Source of the DNA: JACMLD01 sp033761915
GTDB lineage: Bacteria > Bacteroidota > Bacteroidia > Chitinophagales > Chitinophagaceae
Length of the DNA: 5,995 nt
Direction of reading: 5' to 3'
Assembly (NCBI GenBank): GCA_033761915.1
Contig: JANRMC010000217.1
Location: 1-5,995, forward strand
In this document: positions 1 through 5,762 of the stretch, in pieces
How positions within the stretch are numbered: the first letter of the stretch is position 1
Layout of the letters: each line of letters starts with the position of its first letter
Program-made: the position numbers and the translations under genes
The notes under the pieces: model-generated
Told to the model about the DNA's origin: nothing
Databases searched by the model: none
Seen by the model: only the letters and a program-made list of their open reading frames with translations

Positions 1-234
1 ATGGGTGTTTTTGAAATGGAGAAGTTTCAGGCAGGCACTAAAGCCATTGCTGTTGCCGTGGCAGAAGCTACCCAAAACGGGGCGTTTTCATTGGTAGGTG
101 GCGGAGATTCTGTATCGGCCGTAAACCAGTTTGGTTTTGCAGATAAGGTAAGTTATATCTCTACCGGTGGTGGTGCCATGCTGGAATATTTTGAAGGTAA
201 AGTATTGCCCGGCATTGCGGCGGTTAAAGATTGA
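1..234 (+). CDS. pgk: Phosphoglycerate kinase, C-terminal fragment (5' end outside window)
   Basis: This is the last 77 residues of phosphoglycerate kinase, the cytoplasmic glycolytic enzyme that transfers the acyl phosphate of 1,3-bisphosphoglycerate to ADP. The fragment opens with the conserved MGVFEMEKF segment. It continues with the nucleotide-binding loop GGGDS followed by AVNQFG (about residues 33-46 of the fragment), then the closing STGGGAMLEYFEGKVLPGI block typical of the C-terminal domain. The ATG at position 1 is an internal methionine: in the family MGVFE is normally preceded by several hundred residues, so the gene is cut by the window edge and is not truncated biologically as far as can be seen. 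It stops with TGA at 232-234 and is followed 26 bp later by a strong terminator. Identification is by recognised motifs and is very secure. Confidence 0.96.
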   Translation: MGVFEMEKFQAGTKAIAVAVAEATQNGAFSLVGGGDSVSAVNQFGFADKVSYISTGGGAMLEYFEGKVLPGIAAVKD

Positions 235-260
235 TTTTTTTTAAAGCCTACAATACAAAC

Positions 261-287
261 AAACGGGGCCTTGAAAGGCCCCGTTTT
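261..287 (+). terminator. Intrinsic terminator after pgk, probably bidirectional
   Basis: A perfect 10-bp inverted repeat, AAACGGGGCC (261-270) and GGCCCCGTTT (277-286), encloses a 6-nt TTGAAA loop and ends in a TTTT run (284-287). On the minus strand the same stem is followed by TTTGTTTG, so it could also stop transcripts arriving from the convergent coiled-coil gene, whose stop codon is at 337. A second, weaker hairpin nearer that gene (GCGCT 309-313 with AGCGC 318-322, 4-nt loop) may contribute on the minus strand. The position directly behind pgk and the GC-rich perfect stem make the call strong. Confidence 0.87.
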
Positions 288-336
288 AACATGAGAAAAC
301 TTGCATTAGCGCTGCTAAGCGCCTTAAACAAAACAG

Positions 337-1248
337 TTATTGCTTTTTGTTGTCTTCCTCGTTTTCAAACTGGTAGTGATAGGCATCTTCTTTTTGCAGC
401 CTTATTTTGTCTTTTTTAAAATAAGTTTTGTATTTGTTGCTGGTGGCTTCAGGTTGTTTTTTACCGTTAATGGTTAGTATTCCATTATCATATTCCACCA
501 CATAATTTTCACCCGCTTTTAGAAGTCCGTCTTTTTCCAGTGCCTGAATGAGATTTTTATAATTTGTGAGTTCTTCTTTGGCGGCGTTAATTTCTGCACG
601 GGCCTTACTCATTTCTTCTTTAAAATTATGATTGCTTAATTCCTTTTTCAATTCGGCTCTGGCTTTTTCCATATCCTGTTTTAAGTGTTCTTTTTGCTGC
701 AGCATTTCTGCACGGGCTTTTTCCAGTTGCAGTTCTATTTCTTTAGTATCTATTTTTTTTATCTCAGACATGGCTTTTTTAAGTTCTGTTTCCAGTTGTT
801 TGCTTTCAATGGCTGTACGGGCTTCTTTTAAGGCTTTCTCAATATCCTGCTGCATTTTCTCTTTATTAATACTGTTCAGGGCTTCTTGTGTTTTTAATAA
901 AACTTTTTGATCCTCCAGTTCTTTTAATGCCCGGCCAATTTCTTTCTCCATCTGTTCTTCATTTAAGGCCGCCAGACTGCGCTCCATTTCTGCCCGCATC
1001 CGGTCCATTTTTTCTTCAGAAAATTCAAGTTGTAAATGCTCCAGCGTTTTGTCGAGATTTTTGAGCGTTTCATCAAGGTCTCCGGTAATTACAGTGGGAT
1101 GCTGTTTCTTTTTTTGTTTTTGTGGTACCGTGTCTTGCAAGGTTTTAGTTAGGTTAGGCGTTTGATTATTGCCCCAGGCAATGGCACTGCAAACAATGGC
1201 AAGGGCTGCTGCTGATAGCAGGATGGGTTTCCAATGGTTAAACTGCAT
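337..1248 (-). CDS. Exported or membrane-anchored coiled-coil protein with a BlaR1/M56-like C-terminal tail, function unknown
   Basis: This 303-residue protein has no firmly recognised function. Residues 1-7 are polar or basic and 8-25 form one hydrophobic segment (PILLSAAALAIVCSAIAW). That segment is a signal peptide or single membrane anchor; Cys20 lacks a convincing lipobox. A lysine-rich linker (about 43-50) leads into a charged, heptad-like coiled coil over about 57-238, rich in Glu, Lys, Leu and Ala. Inside it KARAE recurs at about 177, 195 and 215. A compact tail (about 239-303) contains EKDGLL, a segment reading YDNGILTINGKKQPE and NKYKTYF. From memory, such tails occur at the ends of Bacteroidota BlaR1-like M56 sensor peptidases, but no M56 membrane domain or HExxH motif is present here. 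The gene is convergent with pgk and divergent from the DUF5916 gene. The ATG at 1248 gives an intact signal segment and no clear Shine-Dalgarno. A paired dyad sits 24-62 bp upstream of it. Confidence 0.85.
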   Translation of the reverse strand: MQFNHWKPILLSAAALAIVCSAIAWGNNQTPNLTKTLQDTVPQKQKKKQHPTVITGDLDETLKNLDKTLEHLQLEFSEEKMDRMRAEMERSLAALNEEQMEKEIGRALKELEDQKVLLKTQEALNSINKEKMQQDIEKALKEARTAIESKQLETELKKAMSEIKKIDTKEIELQLEKARAEMLQQKEHLKQDMEKARAELKKELSNHNFKEEMSKARAEINAAKEELTNYKNLIQALEKDGLLKAGENYVVEYDNGILTINGKKQPEATSNKYKTYFKKDKIRLQKEDAYHYQFENEEDNKKQ

Positions 1249-1272
1249 GGTAAATGGTTTTATGGTTTAAAT

Positions 1273-1310
1273 TACGAATGTGTTCGTATAAAAATACGAT
1301 GGTTTTCGTA
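1273..1310. promoter_or_regulatory. Tandem-dyad operator, BlaI/MecI-like, upstream of the coiled-coil gene
   Basis: Two inverted repeats of equal 16-bp length lie side by side. The first, TACGAATGTGTTCGTA (1273-1288), has perfect 6-bp arms. The second, TACGATGGTTTTCGTA (1295-1310), has perfect 5-bp arms TACGA/TCGTA. Their centres are 22 bp apart, about two helical turns, so two dimers could bind the same DNA face. They flank a candidate minus-strand -7 box. Tandem dyads over a promoter are how BlaI/MecI winged-helix repressors bind their operators. Assignment to that family is inference, resting on architecture and on the BlaR1-like tail of the gene downstream. A further short dyad, TATGT-TGC-ACATA, follows at 1312-1324. 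Confidence 0.55.
1289..1296 (-). promoter_or_regulatory. Candidate -7 box for the coiled-coil gene
   Basis: Read on the minus strand the sequence is TATTTTTA, differing from the Bacteroidota -7 consensus TAnnTTTG only at the last base. It lies between the two operator dyads. Initiation about 5 nt downstream, near 1284, would place the start inside the proximal dyad and give a leader of about 36 nt. No TTG element at ordinary -33 spacing is evident, so the call is tentative. If correct, any protein bound to the dyads would block the promoter. Confidence 0.35.
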
Positions 1311-1329
1311 ATATGTTGCACATACTGGT

Positions 1330-1571
1330 TGTTATTTATGTATTTAACAAAAATTTGAAGGAGCAATGGTATTGCTGTGTTGCCGGGCTTTGTGCTGCCG
1401 TGGAAGGGTGCGACGCAACGGCTGTTGATTTTGTTGTTACTGCTGGTTCTATAACCCAAAAACTTTTCTTATTGCCACTTATAAAGTTATACGGTCGCTG
1501 CTCTTTTTTAACGAGGCTGGTAAAAGGCCGCAGACAATCTTTGCAGGCTTGTACAAAGGCAACCAACTACT
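1330..1571. other. Non-coding part of the divergent spacer, with a GC-richer island at about 1355-1435
   Basis: This stretch separates the operator region of the coiled-coil gene from the DUF5916 start. Within it, 1355-1435 is more GC-rich than its surroundings. It contains a 6-bp hairpin AGCAAT-GGT-ATTGCT (1362-1376) and spaced arms GCCGT/ACGGC. Short open frames cross it on both strands, but none has the composition of a real protein, and they overlap one another. The wording of the island (AAATTTGAAGGAGC followed by CAATGGTATTGCTG) resembles what I recall as a recurrent intergenic sequence in Chitinophagaceae genomes; this is unverified memory. For the downstream gene the best promoter candidate is a weak -7-like AATCTTTG at 1536-1543, with one consensus mismatch. 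Confidence 0.35.
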
Positions 1572-3797
1572 ATGCGCATTACTTACCGGCTACCTGCTTT
1601 ACTGTTATTTTTATTTTGGGGTTTAATTACTGCTGCGCAGGGAATTGATGTGTCTGATTATCAGAAAGACTATCTGCTGCACATAAAAAAATCGGATGCT
1701 GCATTAAAAATTGATGGCGTGCTGGATGAAGCCGCCTGGCAACTGGCAGATACTGCCGGTAACTTCTGGTTAAAATTTCCTACTGATGATGCAAGGGCAA
1801 AAACAAGAACCATTGCAAAAATTACCTACGATAATAATTTTATTTACGTAGGCTTTATTGCATACGATTGTAAAAAGCCGATTGGCCAATCGCTTAAAAG
1901 AGATTCCAGAATAAGAGATAATGATGGTGTGGGTGTTATGATTGACCCGATGAATAAAAAAACAAATGGATTTTATTTTACAGTTACTGCATTTAATGTG
2001 CAGGGAGATGACTTGTTATCGGGCGGTGGTGATTTGAGTTTTAGCTGGGATCAGAAGTGGTATAGCGCCACCAAACAATATGATGATTATTACACGGTGG
2101 AAATGGCCATCCCTTTTAAATCGCTGCGCTATAACACGGCTATTAATACCTGGGGTATTAATTTCATAAGGAGTAATTTAAAAGATAACGAATTTCATAC
2201 ATGGACAAGAGTGCCGGTTAATTTTCCCAGTGTAGATCTTGGCTATACCGGCGCTGCCACCTGGGATGCCCCACCACCAGCACCCGGTAAAAACATTGCA
2301 TTTGTACCCTATATTACCGGCGGTTTAAATCAATCAAAGCAAAACAGCAGTCCGGTTAAAGGAACGTTTAATGCTGGCTTTGATAGCAAACTGGCCTTAT
2401 CGCCCAAATTGAATTTGGATGTTACGGTGAACCCCGATTTTTCGCAGATAGAAGTAGACCGGCAGGTAACTAATTTAACCCGGTTTAATATTTTCTTTCC
2501 AGAACGGCGTACGTTCTTTTTAGAGAATGATGATTTGTTTTCAAATTATTTATATCCGGAGTTACGCCCTTTTTATTCCCGCAGTATTGGCTTAGATAAA
2601 AACGGTAATACCATACCCATTTATTTTGGGGCCCGCTTAACCGGTAACCTGGATGAGAAAACACGTATCGGTATTATGAGTATGCAAACCGGCGCTAAAG
2701 ACGGGTTTGCGGCGCAAAACTACACCGCCATTTCTACCCACCGCCGGGTGCTGAAACGCTCTCTTATTAAAACCTATTTTTTAAACAGGCAGGGCTTTTT
2801 AACTGCGGCACAAAAACAACAAAACCCACTGGATGCTTATGGCAGAAATGCCGGTACAGAATGGGTGTATTCTGATAATAACGGAAGGTTGAATGGCTGG
2901 CTGGGCTATCATCATTCTTTTAAAGAAGGAATTAGTAAAGACGCCGGTTTATTAAATTTTGGAGGCGCTTATAATGGCCGTAAGTTTAATACCGTTTTAG
3001 ATGTAAATAATGTAGGCGTTAATTATTATGCCGATATGGGCTTTATATCCCGTATAGAAAATTATGATGCTATCAGAGACACGGTAATAAGAGTAGGATG
3101 GAAGCAGTTGTTTAATGAAATTAATTTTATTGTGTTTCCTAAAAAAGGGGCCATTAATCAACACCAATATGGCTTTGAAACTTTTTTGGTATACAACCCC
3201 AATAACAGTTTAAACGAACGCTTCAATAGGCTGCGCTATTTTATAAATTTTAAAAATACCAGCAGCATACAACTGCGGTTAGATAATCAGCAAACCAATT
3301 TATTATTTCCTATATCATTTACCGGCGCCACCCCTTTGCCTGCCATGCAGTATCGCTACACGCAGTTTAATGCCGGATACACATCTGATGTGCGCAAACA
3401 ATTTGCATTTAGTGGCAATGCCAGGGTGGGAGAGTTTTATAACGGTCGCATACAACGTTACAGCGGCAGCATTACCTATCGCAACCGCCCCTGGTTAACT
3501 GTTGAAATGAATGTGGAGTACAACCGCATTGAATTGCCACAACCCTATGGTAGTACCGATCTTTTTTTAATAGCGCCGCGCATAGAGGTAAACTTTAACA
3601 CCAGTATTTTCTGGACTACTTTTTTACAATACAACACACAGCGCAACCTGTTTAATATTAACAGTCGCCTGCAATGGCGCTATAAACCCATGAGCGATTT
3701 GTTTGTAGTATACACCGATAATTATTTTACCGATCCGCTGTTTAAAAGCCGCAGCCGTGCCCTTGTATTTAAATTAAATTATTGGCTTAATATTTAA
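1572..3797 (+). CDS. CBM9-like / DUF5916 outer-membrane beta-barrel protein
   Basis: This 741-residue protein starts with a signal peptide (residues 1-23 or so: basic MRITYR, hydrophobic LPALLLFLFWGLITA, cleavage near AAQG). Residues about 36-230 match the CBM9-like beta-sandwich, with the signature IDGVLDEAAWQLAD, then ITYDNNFIYVGFIAYD, then VEMAIPFKSLRY and WGINFIR. From about 240 the protein fits DUF5916, with the marker block LDVTVNPDFSQIEVDRQVTNL continuing through TRFNIFFPERRTFFLEND (about 282-320) and FYSRSIGL. The rest is amphipathic and aromatic-rich, consistent with a transmembrane barrel. Length is usual for the family. Members are common in Bacteroidota and sit in the outer membrane. 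Substrate is not established, and CBM9 similarity alone does not prove carbohydrate binding. No TonB-receptor plug or SusD partner is adjacent, so it seems to be a lone gene. AAAGG at 1555-1559 lies 12 nt before the ATG, a poor Shine-Dalgarno; the signal peptide supports this start. Confidence 0.92.
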   Translation: MRITYRLPALLLFLFWGLITAAQGIDVSDYQKDYLLHIKKSDAALKIDGVLDEAAWQLADTAGNFWLKFPTDDARAKTRTIAKITYDNNFIYVGFIAYDCKKPIGQSLKRDSRIRDNDGVGVMIDPMNKKTNGFYFTVTAFNVQGDDLLSGGGDLSFSWDQKWYSATKQYDDYYTVEMAIPFKSLRYNTAINTWGINFIRSNLKDNEFHTWTRVPVNFPSVDLGYTGAATWDAPPPAPGKNIAFVPYITGGLNQSKQNSSPVKGTFNAGFDSKLALSPKLNLDVTVNPDFSQIEVDRQVTNLTRFNIFFPERRTFFLENDDLFSNYLYPELRPFYSRSIGLDKNGNTIPIYFGARLTGNLDEKTRIGIMSMQTGAKDGFAAQNYTAISTHRRVLKRSLIKTYFLNRQGFLTAAQKQQNPLDAYGRNAGTEWVYSDNNGRLNGWLGYHHSFKEGISKDAGLLNFGGAYNGRKFNTVLDVNNVGVNYYADMGFISRIENYDAIRDTVIRVGWKQLFNEINFIVFPKKGAINQHQYGFETFLVYNPNNSLNERFNRLRYFINFKNTSSIQLRLDNQQTNLLFPISFTGATPLPAMQYRYTQFNAGYTSDVRKQFAFSGNARVGEFYNGRIQRYSGSITYRNRPWLTVEMNVEYNRIELPQPYGSTDLFLIAPRIEVNFNTSIFWTTFLQYNTQRNLFNINSRLQWRYKPMSDLFVVYTDNYFTDPLFKSRSRALVFKLNYWLNI

Positions 3798-3818
3798 TGG
3801 GTCACCAGCCTCTGTAAT

Positions 3819-3840
3819 ACTAGGCAGCATCGTTGCTAGT
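3819..3840. other. Bulged hairpin in the spacer after the DUF5916 gene
   Basis: ACTAG (3819-3823) pairs with CTAGT (3836-3840). After a single bulged G, CAGC pairs with GTTG around a 3-nt ATC loop. The hairpin begins 22 bp after the stop codon at 3797 but has no following T-run, so it is an atypical terminator at best. It could instead be an mRNA 3'-end stabilising structure. Confidence 0.35.
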
Positions 3841-3846
3841 TGAAAA

Positions 3847-3877
3847 CCCCGAATGGATTTGAGACTGGCTTTCGGGG
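3847..3877 (+). terminator. Weak hairpin, possible terminator of the DUF5916 gene
   Basis: CCCCGAA (3847-3853) and TTCGGGG (3871-3877) are perfect 7-bp arms around a 17-nt loop, preceded by AAAA. There is no T-tract directly after the stem, so it is not a canonical intrinsic terminator. It is the most GC-rich stem in the 178-bp spacer between the two convergent genes. Another pair, TGCTGC (3924-3929) with GCAGCA (3943-3948), lies closer to the DCC gene and is followed on the plus strand, about 20 nt later, by a 7-T run at 3970-3976. Nothing else was recognised in this spacer. Confidence 0.35.
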
Positions 3878-3975
3878 CACACTTGTACCACACAATAAAA
3901 TGGAACATTTTTTTGTGTCACTTTGCTGCAAGCAGTGCTAAGGCAGCACAGTTAATAGATTAAGAATAATTTTTT

Positions 3976-4383
3976 TCAATCGAGGAATCTTTCTTTCAGC
4001 GCTGGCGTAGGCAGCCAGCACTCATTCTTTTTGCCAAACCATTTATACCGGTTATTAGCAATTATATTATACACCCAATTACGTATAAAGGGAGGAACAA
4101 TAATAAATGCATACAAAAGCTTCCACCCACCACCCAGATGCTTAAGCATACGCAGGGCACCGGTAGATTTGGTATATAAAACATCGCCTTCCAACAGCAT
4201 AAAAGAATTAAAAACGTCTTTTGGCAAATGATGCCTGCTTAAAATTGCCTGTCCATACTCACCTTGAAGCGATCCAAACAGGAATTGTTTTTTACTATCG
4301 TGTTTAATAATAAACTGAACACTGCTGCTGCACAAATTGCAAACGCCATCAAACAAAACAATTTTTTGAGCGGGGTGATTCAT
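3976..4383 (-). CDS. DCC-family (DUF393) thiol-disulfide oxidoreductase-like protein
   Basis: A 135-residue protein of the DCC family, named for the Asp-Cys-Cys motif near the N terminus. Here it reads LFDGVCNLC, with D12, C15 and C18 forming a CxxC pair similar to thioredoxin-type redox centres. The other family blocks are present in order: FLFGSLQGE at about 34-42, LYTKSTGALRMLKHLGGGW at about 69-87, and VPPFIRNWVYNIIANNRYKWFG at about 96-117. There is no signal peptide, so it is probably cytoplasmic. Length is normal for the family (about 130-140). A redox role is inferred from the CxxC motif; physiological substrates of the family are not well established. It is transcribed divergently from the aminotransferase, with 92 bp between the two ATGs. 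Its -7 box lies 4 nt before the ATG, so the mRNA is likely leaderless. The DGVCNLC position close to the N terminus also supports this start. Confidence 0.93.
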   Translation of the reverse strand: MNHPAQKIVLFDGVCNLCSSSVQFIIKHDSKKQFLFGSLQGEYGQAILSRHHLPKDVFNSFMLLEGDVLYTKSTGALRMLKHLGGGWKLLYAFIIVPPFIRNWVYNIIANNRYKWFGKKNECWLPTPALKERFLD

Positions 4384-4387
4384 ACTG

Positions 4388-4395
4388 CAAAGGTA
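4388..4395 (-). promoter_or_regulatory. Perfect -7 box of the DCC gene, implying a leaderless mRNA
   Basis: Read on the minus strand this is TACCTTTG, a full match to the Bacteroidota -7 consensus TAnnTTTG. Only four bases (CAGT) separate it from the ATG at 4383. Since transcription in this phylum begins about 4-6 nt after this box, the first transcribed base should be at or next to the A of the start codon. A TTG occurs 13 nt upstream of the box (4409-4411, minus strand), closer than the usual -33 spacing. Confidence 0.65.
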
Positions 4396-4424
4396 GGAAG
4401 TACTTAATCAATCATACTAACAGG

Positions 4425-4439
4425 TTCTGCCTAACAGAA
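4425..4439. promoter_or_regulatory. Dyad between the divergent promoters, candidate shared operator
   Basis: TTCTG (4425-4429) and CAGAA (4435-4439) form a perfect 5-bp inverted repeat with a 5-nt centre. It overlaps two direct copies of CTAACAG (4417-4423 and 4431-4437). Its centre, 4432, is 44 bp from the predicted start at 4476 and 49 bp from the one at 4383, an activator-like position for both genes. Arms this short can arise by chance. Confidence 0.3.
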
Positions 4440-4448
4440 ATTAGTTTT

Positions 4449-4472
4449 TTGGCGGGAAGGCCTTATTTTTGC
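4449..4472 (+). promoter_or_regulatory. Promoter of the aminotransferase gene with TTGGCGGG element and -7 box
   Basis: TATTTTTG (4464-4471) is a perfect TAnnTTTG box ending 4 nt (CGAT) before the ATG at 4476, the same geometry as the divergent DCC promoter. TTGGCGGG (4449-4456) lies 7 nt upstream of it. The same two blocks at the same spacing occur before the tRNA (5730-5753), with 20 of 24 positions identical. The predicted transcript starts at or beside the ATG, making it leaderless. Confidence 0.7.
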
Positions 4473-4475
4473 GAT

Positions 4476-5705
4476 ATGCTACCAATAAGTAATCGCGGTC
4501 TGCAAATGCCCGCTTCGCCAATCAGAAAATTAGTGCCATATGCAGAGGCTGCTAAAAAGAAAGGTACAAAAGTGTACCATTTAAATATTGGGCAACCCGA
4601 TATTGAAACTCCTGCACAAGCAATGGATGCAGTTAGGAAGGCAGACTTTAAAATATTAGAGTATAGCCATAGTGCCGGTAACGAAAGTTATCGCCGCAAG
4701 CTGGCAGGCTATTATAAATCTGTTGGGGTTGATGTCAGTCATCAGCAAATAATTATTACTACAGGTGGCAGCGAGGCAATTTTATTTGGCTTCATGTCTT
4801 GTTTAGATCCGGGGGATGAGGTTATTATTCCAGAACCTTTTTATGCTAACTATAATGGTTTTGCAGTGGCTGCCGGAGTGGTGGTAAAACCTATTACATC
4901 ATACATCCAAAACGGCTTTGCTCTGCCTGCCATTAGTTCTTTTGAAGCCGCCATCACCCCTAAAACAAAGGCCATTGTTATTTGCAATCCTAATAACCCA
5001 ACCGGTTATCTATACAGCAAAGAAGAAATGGAAACCCTGAAGCAAATAATTATTAAACACAATCTTTATCTGTTTTCTGATGAGGCTTACAGAGAGTTTT
5101 GTTACACCGGTGACCATTTTAGTGCAATGCAATTAACCGGAGTAGATGACCATGTTGTTTTGATGGATACAATCAGTAAAAGATACAGTGCTTGTGGCGG
5201 ACGTATTGGTGCATTTATTACACGCAACCAGCAATTATTAGATACGGCTATGAAATTTGCACAGGCCCGCTTAAGCCCTCCTGGTTTTGCCCAGATATTG
5301 GGGGAAGCTGCTATTGATTTACCGGCTGATTATTTTGATGGTACCAAGGCTGAATATTTAAAAAGAAGAGATACACTTGTTAGCCGGCTTAATAAAATGC
5401 CCGGTGTTTTTTGCCCGAACCCCGGTGGGGCATTTTATGCGATAGCCCAACTGCCTATTGATGATGCAGATGTATTTTGTCAGTGGCTGTTGGAGTCTTT
5501 TACTTATAATCAGCAAACTGTTATGCTGGCTCCGGCCACTGGTTTTTACGGTACCCCCGGTTTGGGTAAGAATGAGGTAAGGTTTGCCTATGTATTGAAT
5601 ACCACAGCTATTAATGCCGCAATGGATTGTCTGGAAAAAGCATTGGAAGCCTACCCCGGCCGTGTAGAAACAGCTACAGCAGCTCAGGCTGTTGCTGCCG
5701 TATAA
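4476..5705 (+). CDS. Class I/II PLP-dependent aminotransferase, aspartate aminotransferase-like
   Basis: A 409-residue fold-type I aminotransferase using pyridoxal phosphate to move amino groups between amino acids and 2-oxo acids in the cytoplasm. The expected landmarks appear in order: SPIRKLVPYAEAAKKKG near the N terminus, NIGQPD (about 37-42), TTGGSEA (95-101, phosphate-binding loop), NPNNPTG (171-177), SDEAYREF (201-208, cofactor-ring aspartate D202), ISKRYSACGGRIG with Schiff-base lysine K235, and NEVRFAYVLN with R369, the likely carboxylate-binding arginine. The SKRYSACG lysine region is the variant I associate with Bacteroidota aspartate-type enzymes. Exact substrate cannot be fixed from sequence, so no gene symbol is given. 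A longer reading from TTG at 4449 is rejected because it would begin upstream of the -7 box, and the family similarity starts at LPISNRG. The last ~15 residues are a low-complexity Ala/Thr-rich tail. It appears monocistronic; the tRNA downstream has its own promoter. Confidence 0.93.
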   Translation: MLPISNRGLQMPASPIRKLVPYAEAAKKKGTKVYHLNIGQPDIETPAQAMDAVRKADFKILEYSHSAGNESYRRKLAGYYKSVGVDVSHQQIIITTGGSEAILFGFMSCLDPGDEVIIPEPFYANYNGFAVAAGVVVKPITSYIQNGFALPAISSFEAAITPKTKAIVICNPNNPTGYLYSKEEMETLKQIIIKHNLYLFSDEAYREFCYTGDHFSAMQLTGVDDHVVLMDTISKRYSACGGRIGAFITRNQQLLDTAMKFAQARLSPPGFAQILGEAAIDLPADYFDGTKAEYLKRRDTLVSRLNKMPGVFCPNPGGAFYAIAQLPIDDADVFCQWLLESFTYNQQTVMLAPATGFYGTPGLGKNEVRFAYVLNTTAINAAMDCLEKALEAYPGRVETATAAQAVAAV

Positions 5706-5729
5706 AAAGTATAAAATACATTTCAGATA

Positions 5730-5753
5730 TTGGCGGGCAATCTTTATTTTTGC
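5730..5753 (+). promoter_or_regulatory. Promoter of the tRNA gene, same bipartite motif as the aminotransferase
   Basis: TTGGCGGG (5730-5737) and TATTTTTGC (5745-5753) are separated by 7 nt, exactly as upstream of the aminotransferase. The -7 box ends at 5752. Using the same 4-nt gap, transcription would begin near 5757 and leave a 6-nt 5' leader for RNase P to remove before the mature end at 5763. The spacer from the aminotransferase stop (5706-5729) is AT-rich, with two TATAAAA copies and no terminator hairpin. Confidence 0.65.
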
Positions 5754-5762
5754 CGCCCATTT

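Noticed and set aside
231..419. Plus-strand open frame of 62 codons after pgk
   Set aside because: It runs through the pgk terminator and into the 3' end of the coiled-coil gene on the other strand; no protein features.
632..910. Plus-strand open frame of 92 codons inside the coiled-coil gene
   Set aside because: It is the antisense reading of a Lys/Glu-rich coiled coil, giving a Ser/Phe/Cys-rich sequence with no domain.
337..1248. Lipoprotein reading of the coiled-coil protein through Cys20
   Set aside because: The residues before the cysteine (A-I-V) do not make a proper lipobox, since -1 should be a small residue such as Gly, Ala or Ser.
1313..1648. Open frame of 111 codons on the plus strand across the divergent spacer, and two minus-strand frames (1238-1459, 1336-1566)
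   Set aside because: They overlap one another and the start of the DUF5916 gene or the operator dyads. Their compositions are Cys/Val-rich or otherwise unlike a normal protein, and no domain is recognisable. They are better explained by the non-coding island.
4031..4231. Plus-strand open frame of 66 codons inside the DCC gene
   Set aside because: It is wholly antisense to a well-supported gene and has no recognisable domain.
4449..4472. Sigma-54 promoter reading of TTGGC...TTGC
   Set aside because: Sigma-54 promoters need about 12 bp between the GG and GC dinucleotides; here the distance is about 20 bp. The TAnnTTTG box explains the downstream half better.
4449..4475. TTG start extending the aminotransferase by nine residues
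   Set aside because: The TTG is part of the shared TTGGCGGG promoter block and lies upstream of the -7 box. The extra residues (MAGRPYFCD) have no family look, and the ATG at 4476 fits both promoter geometry and the family N terminus.
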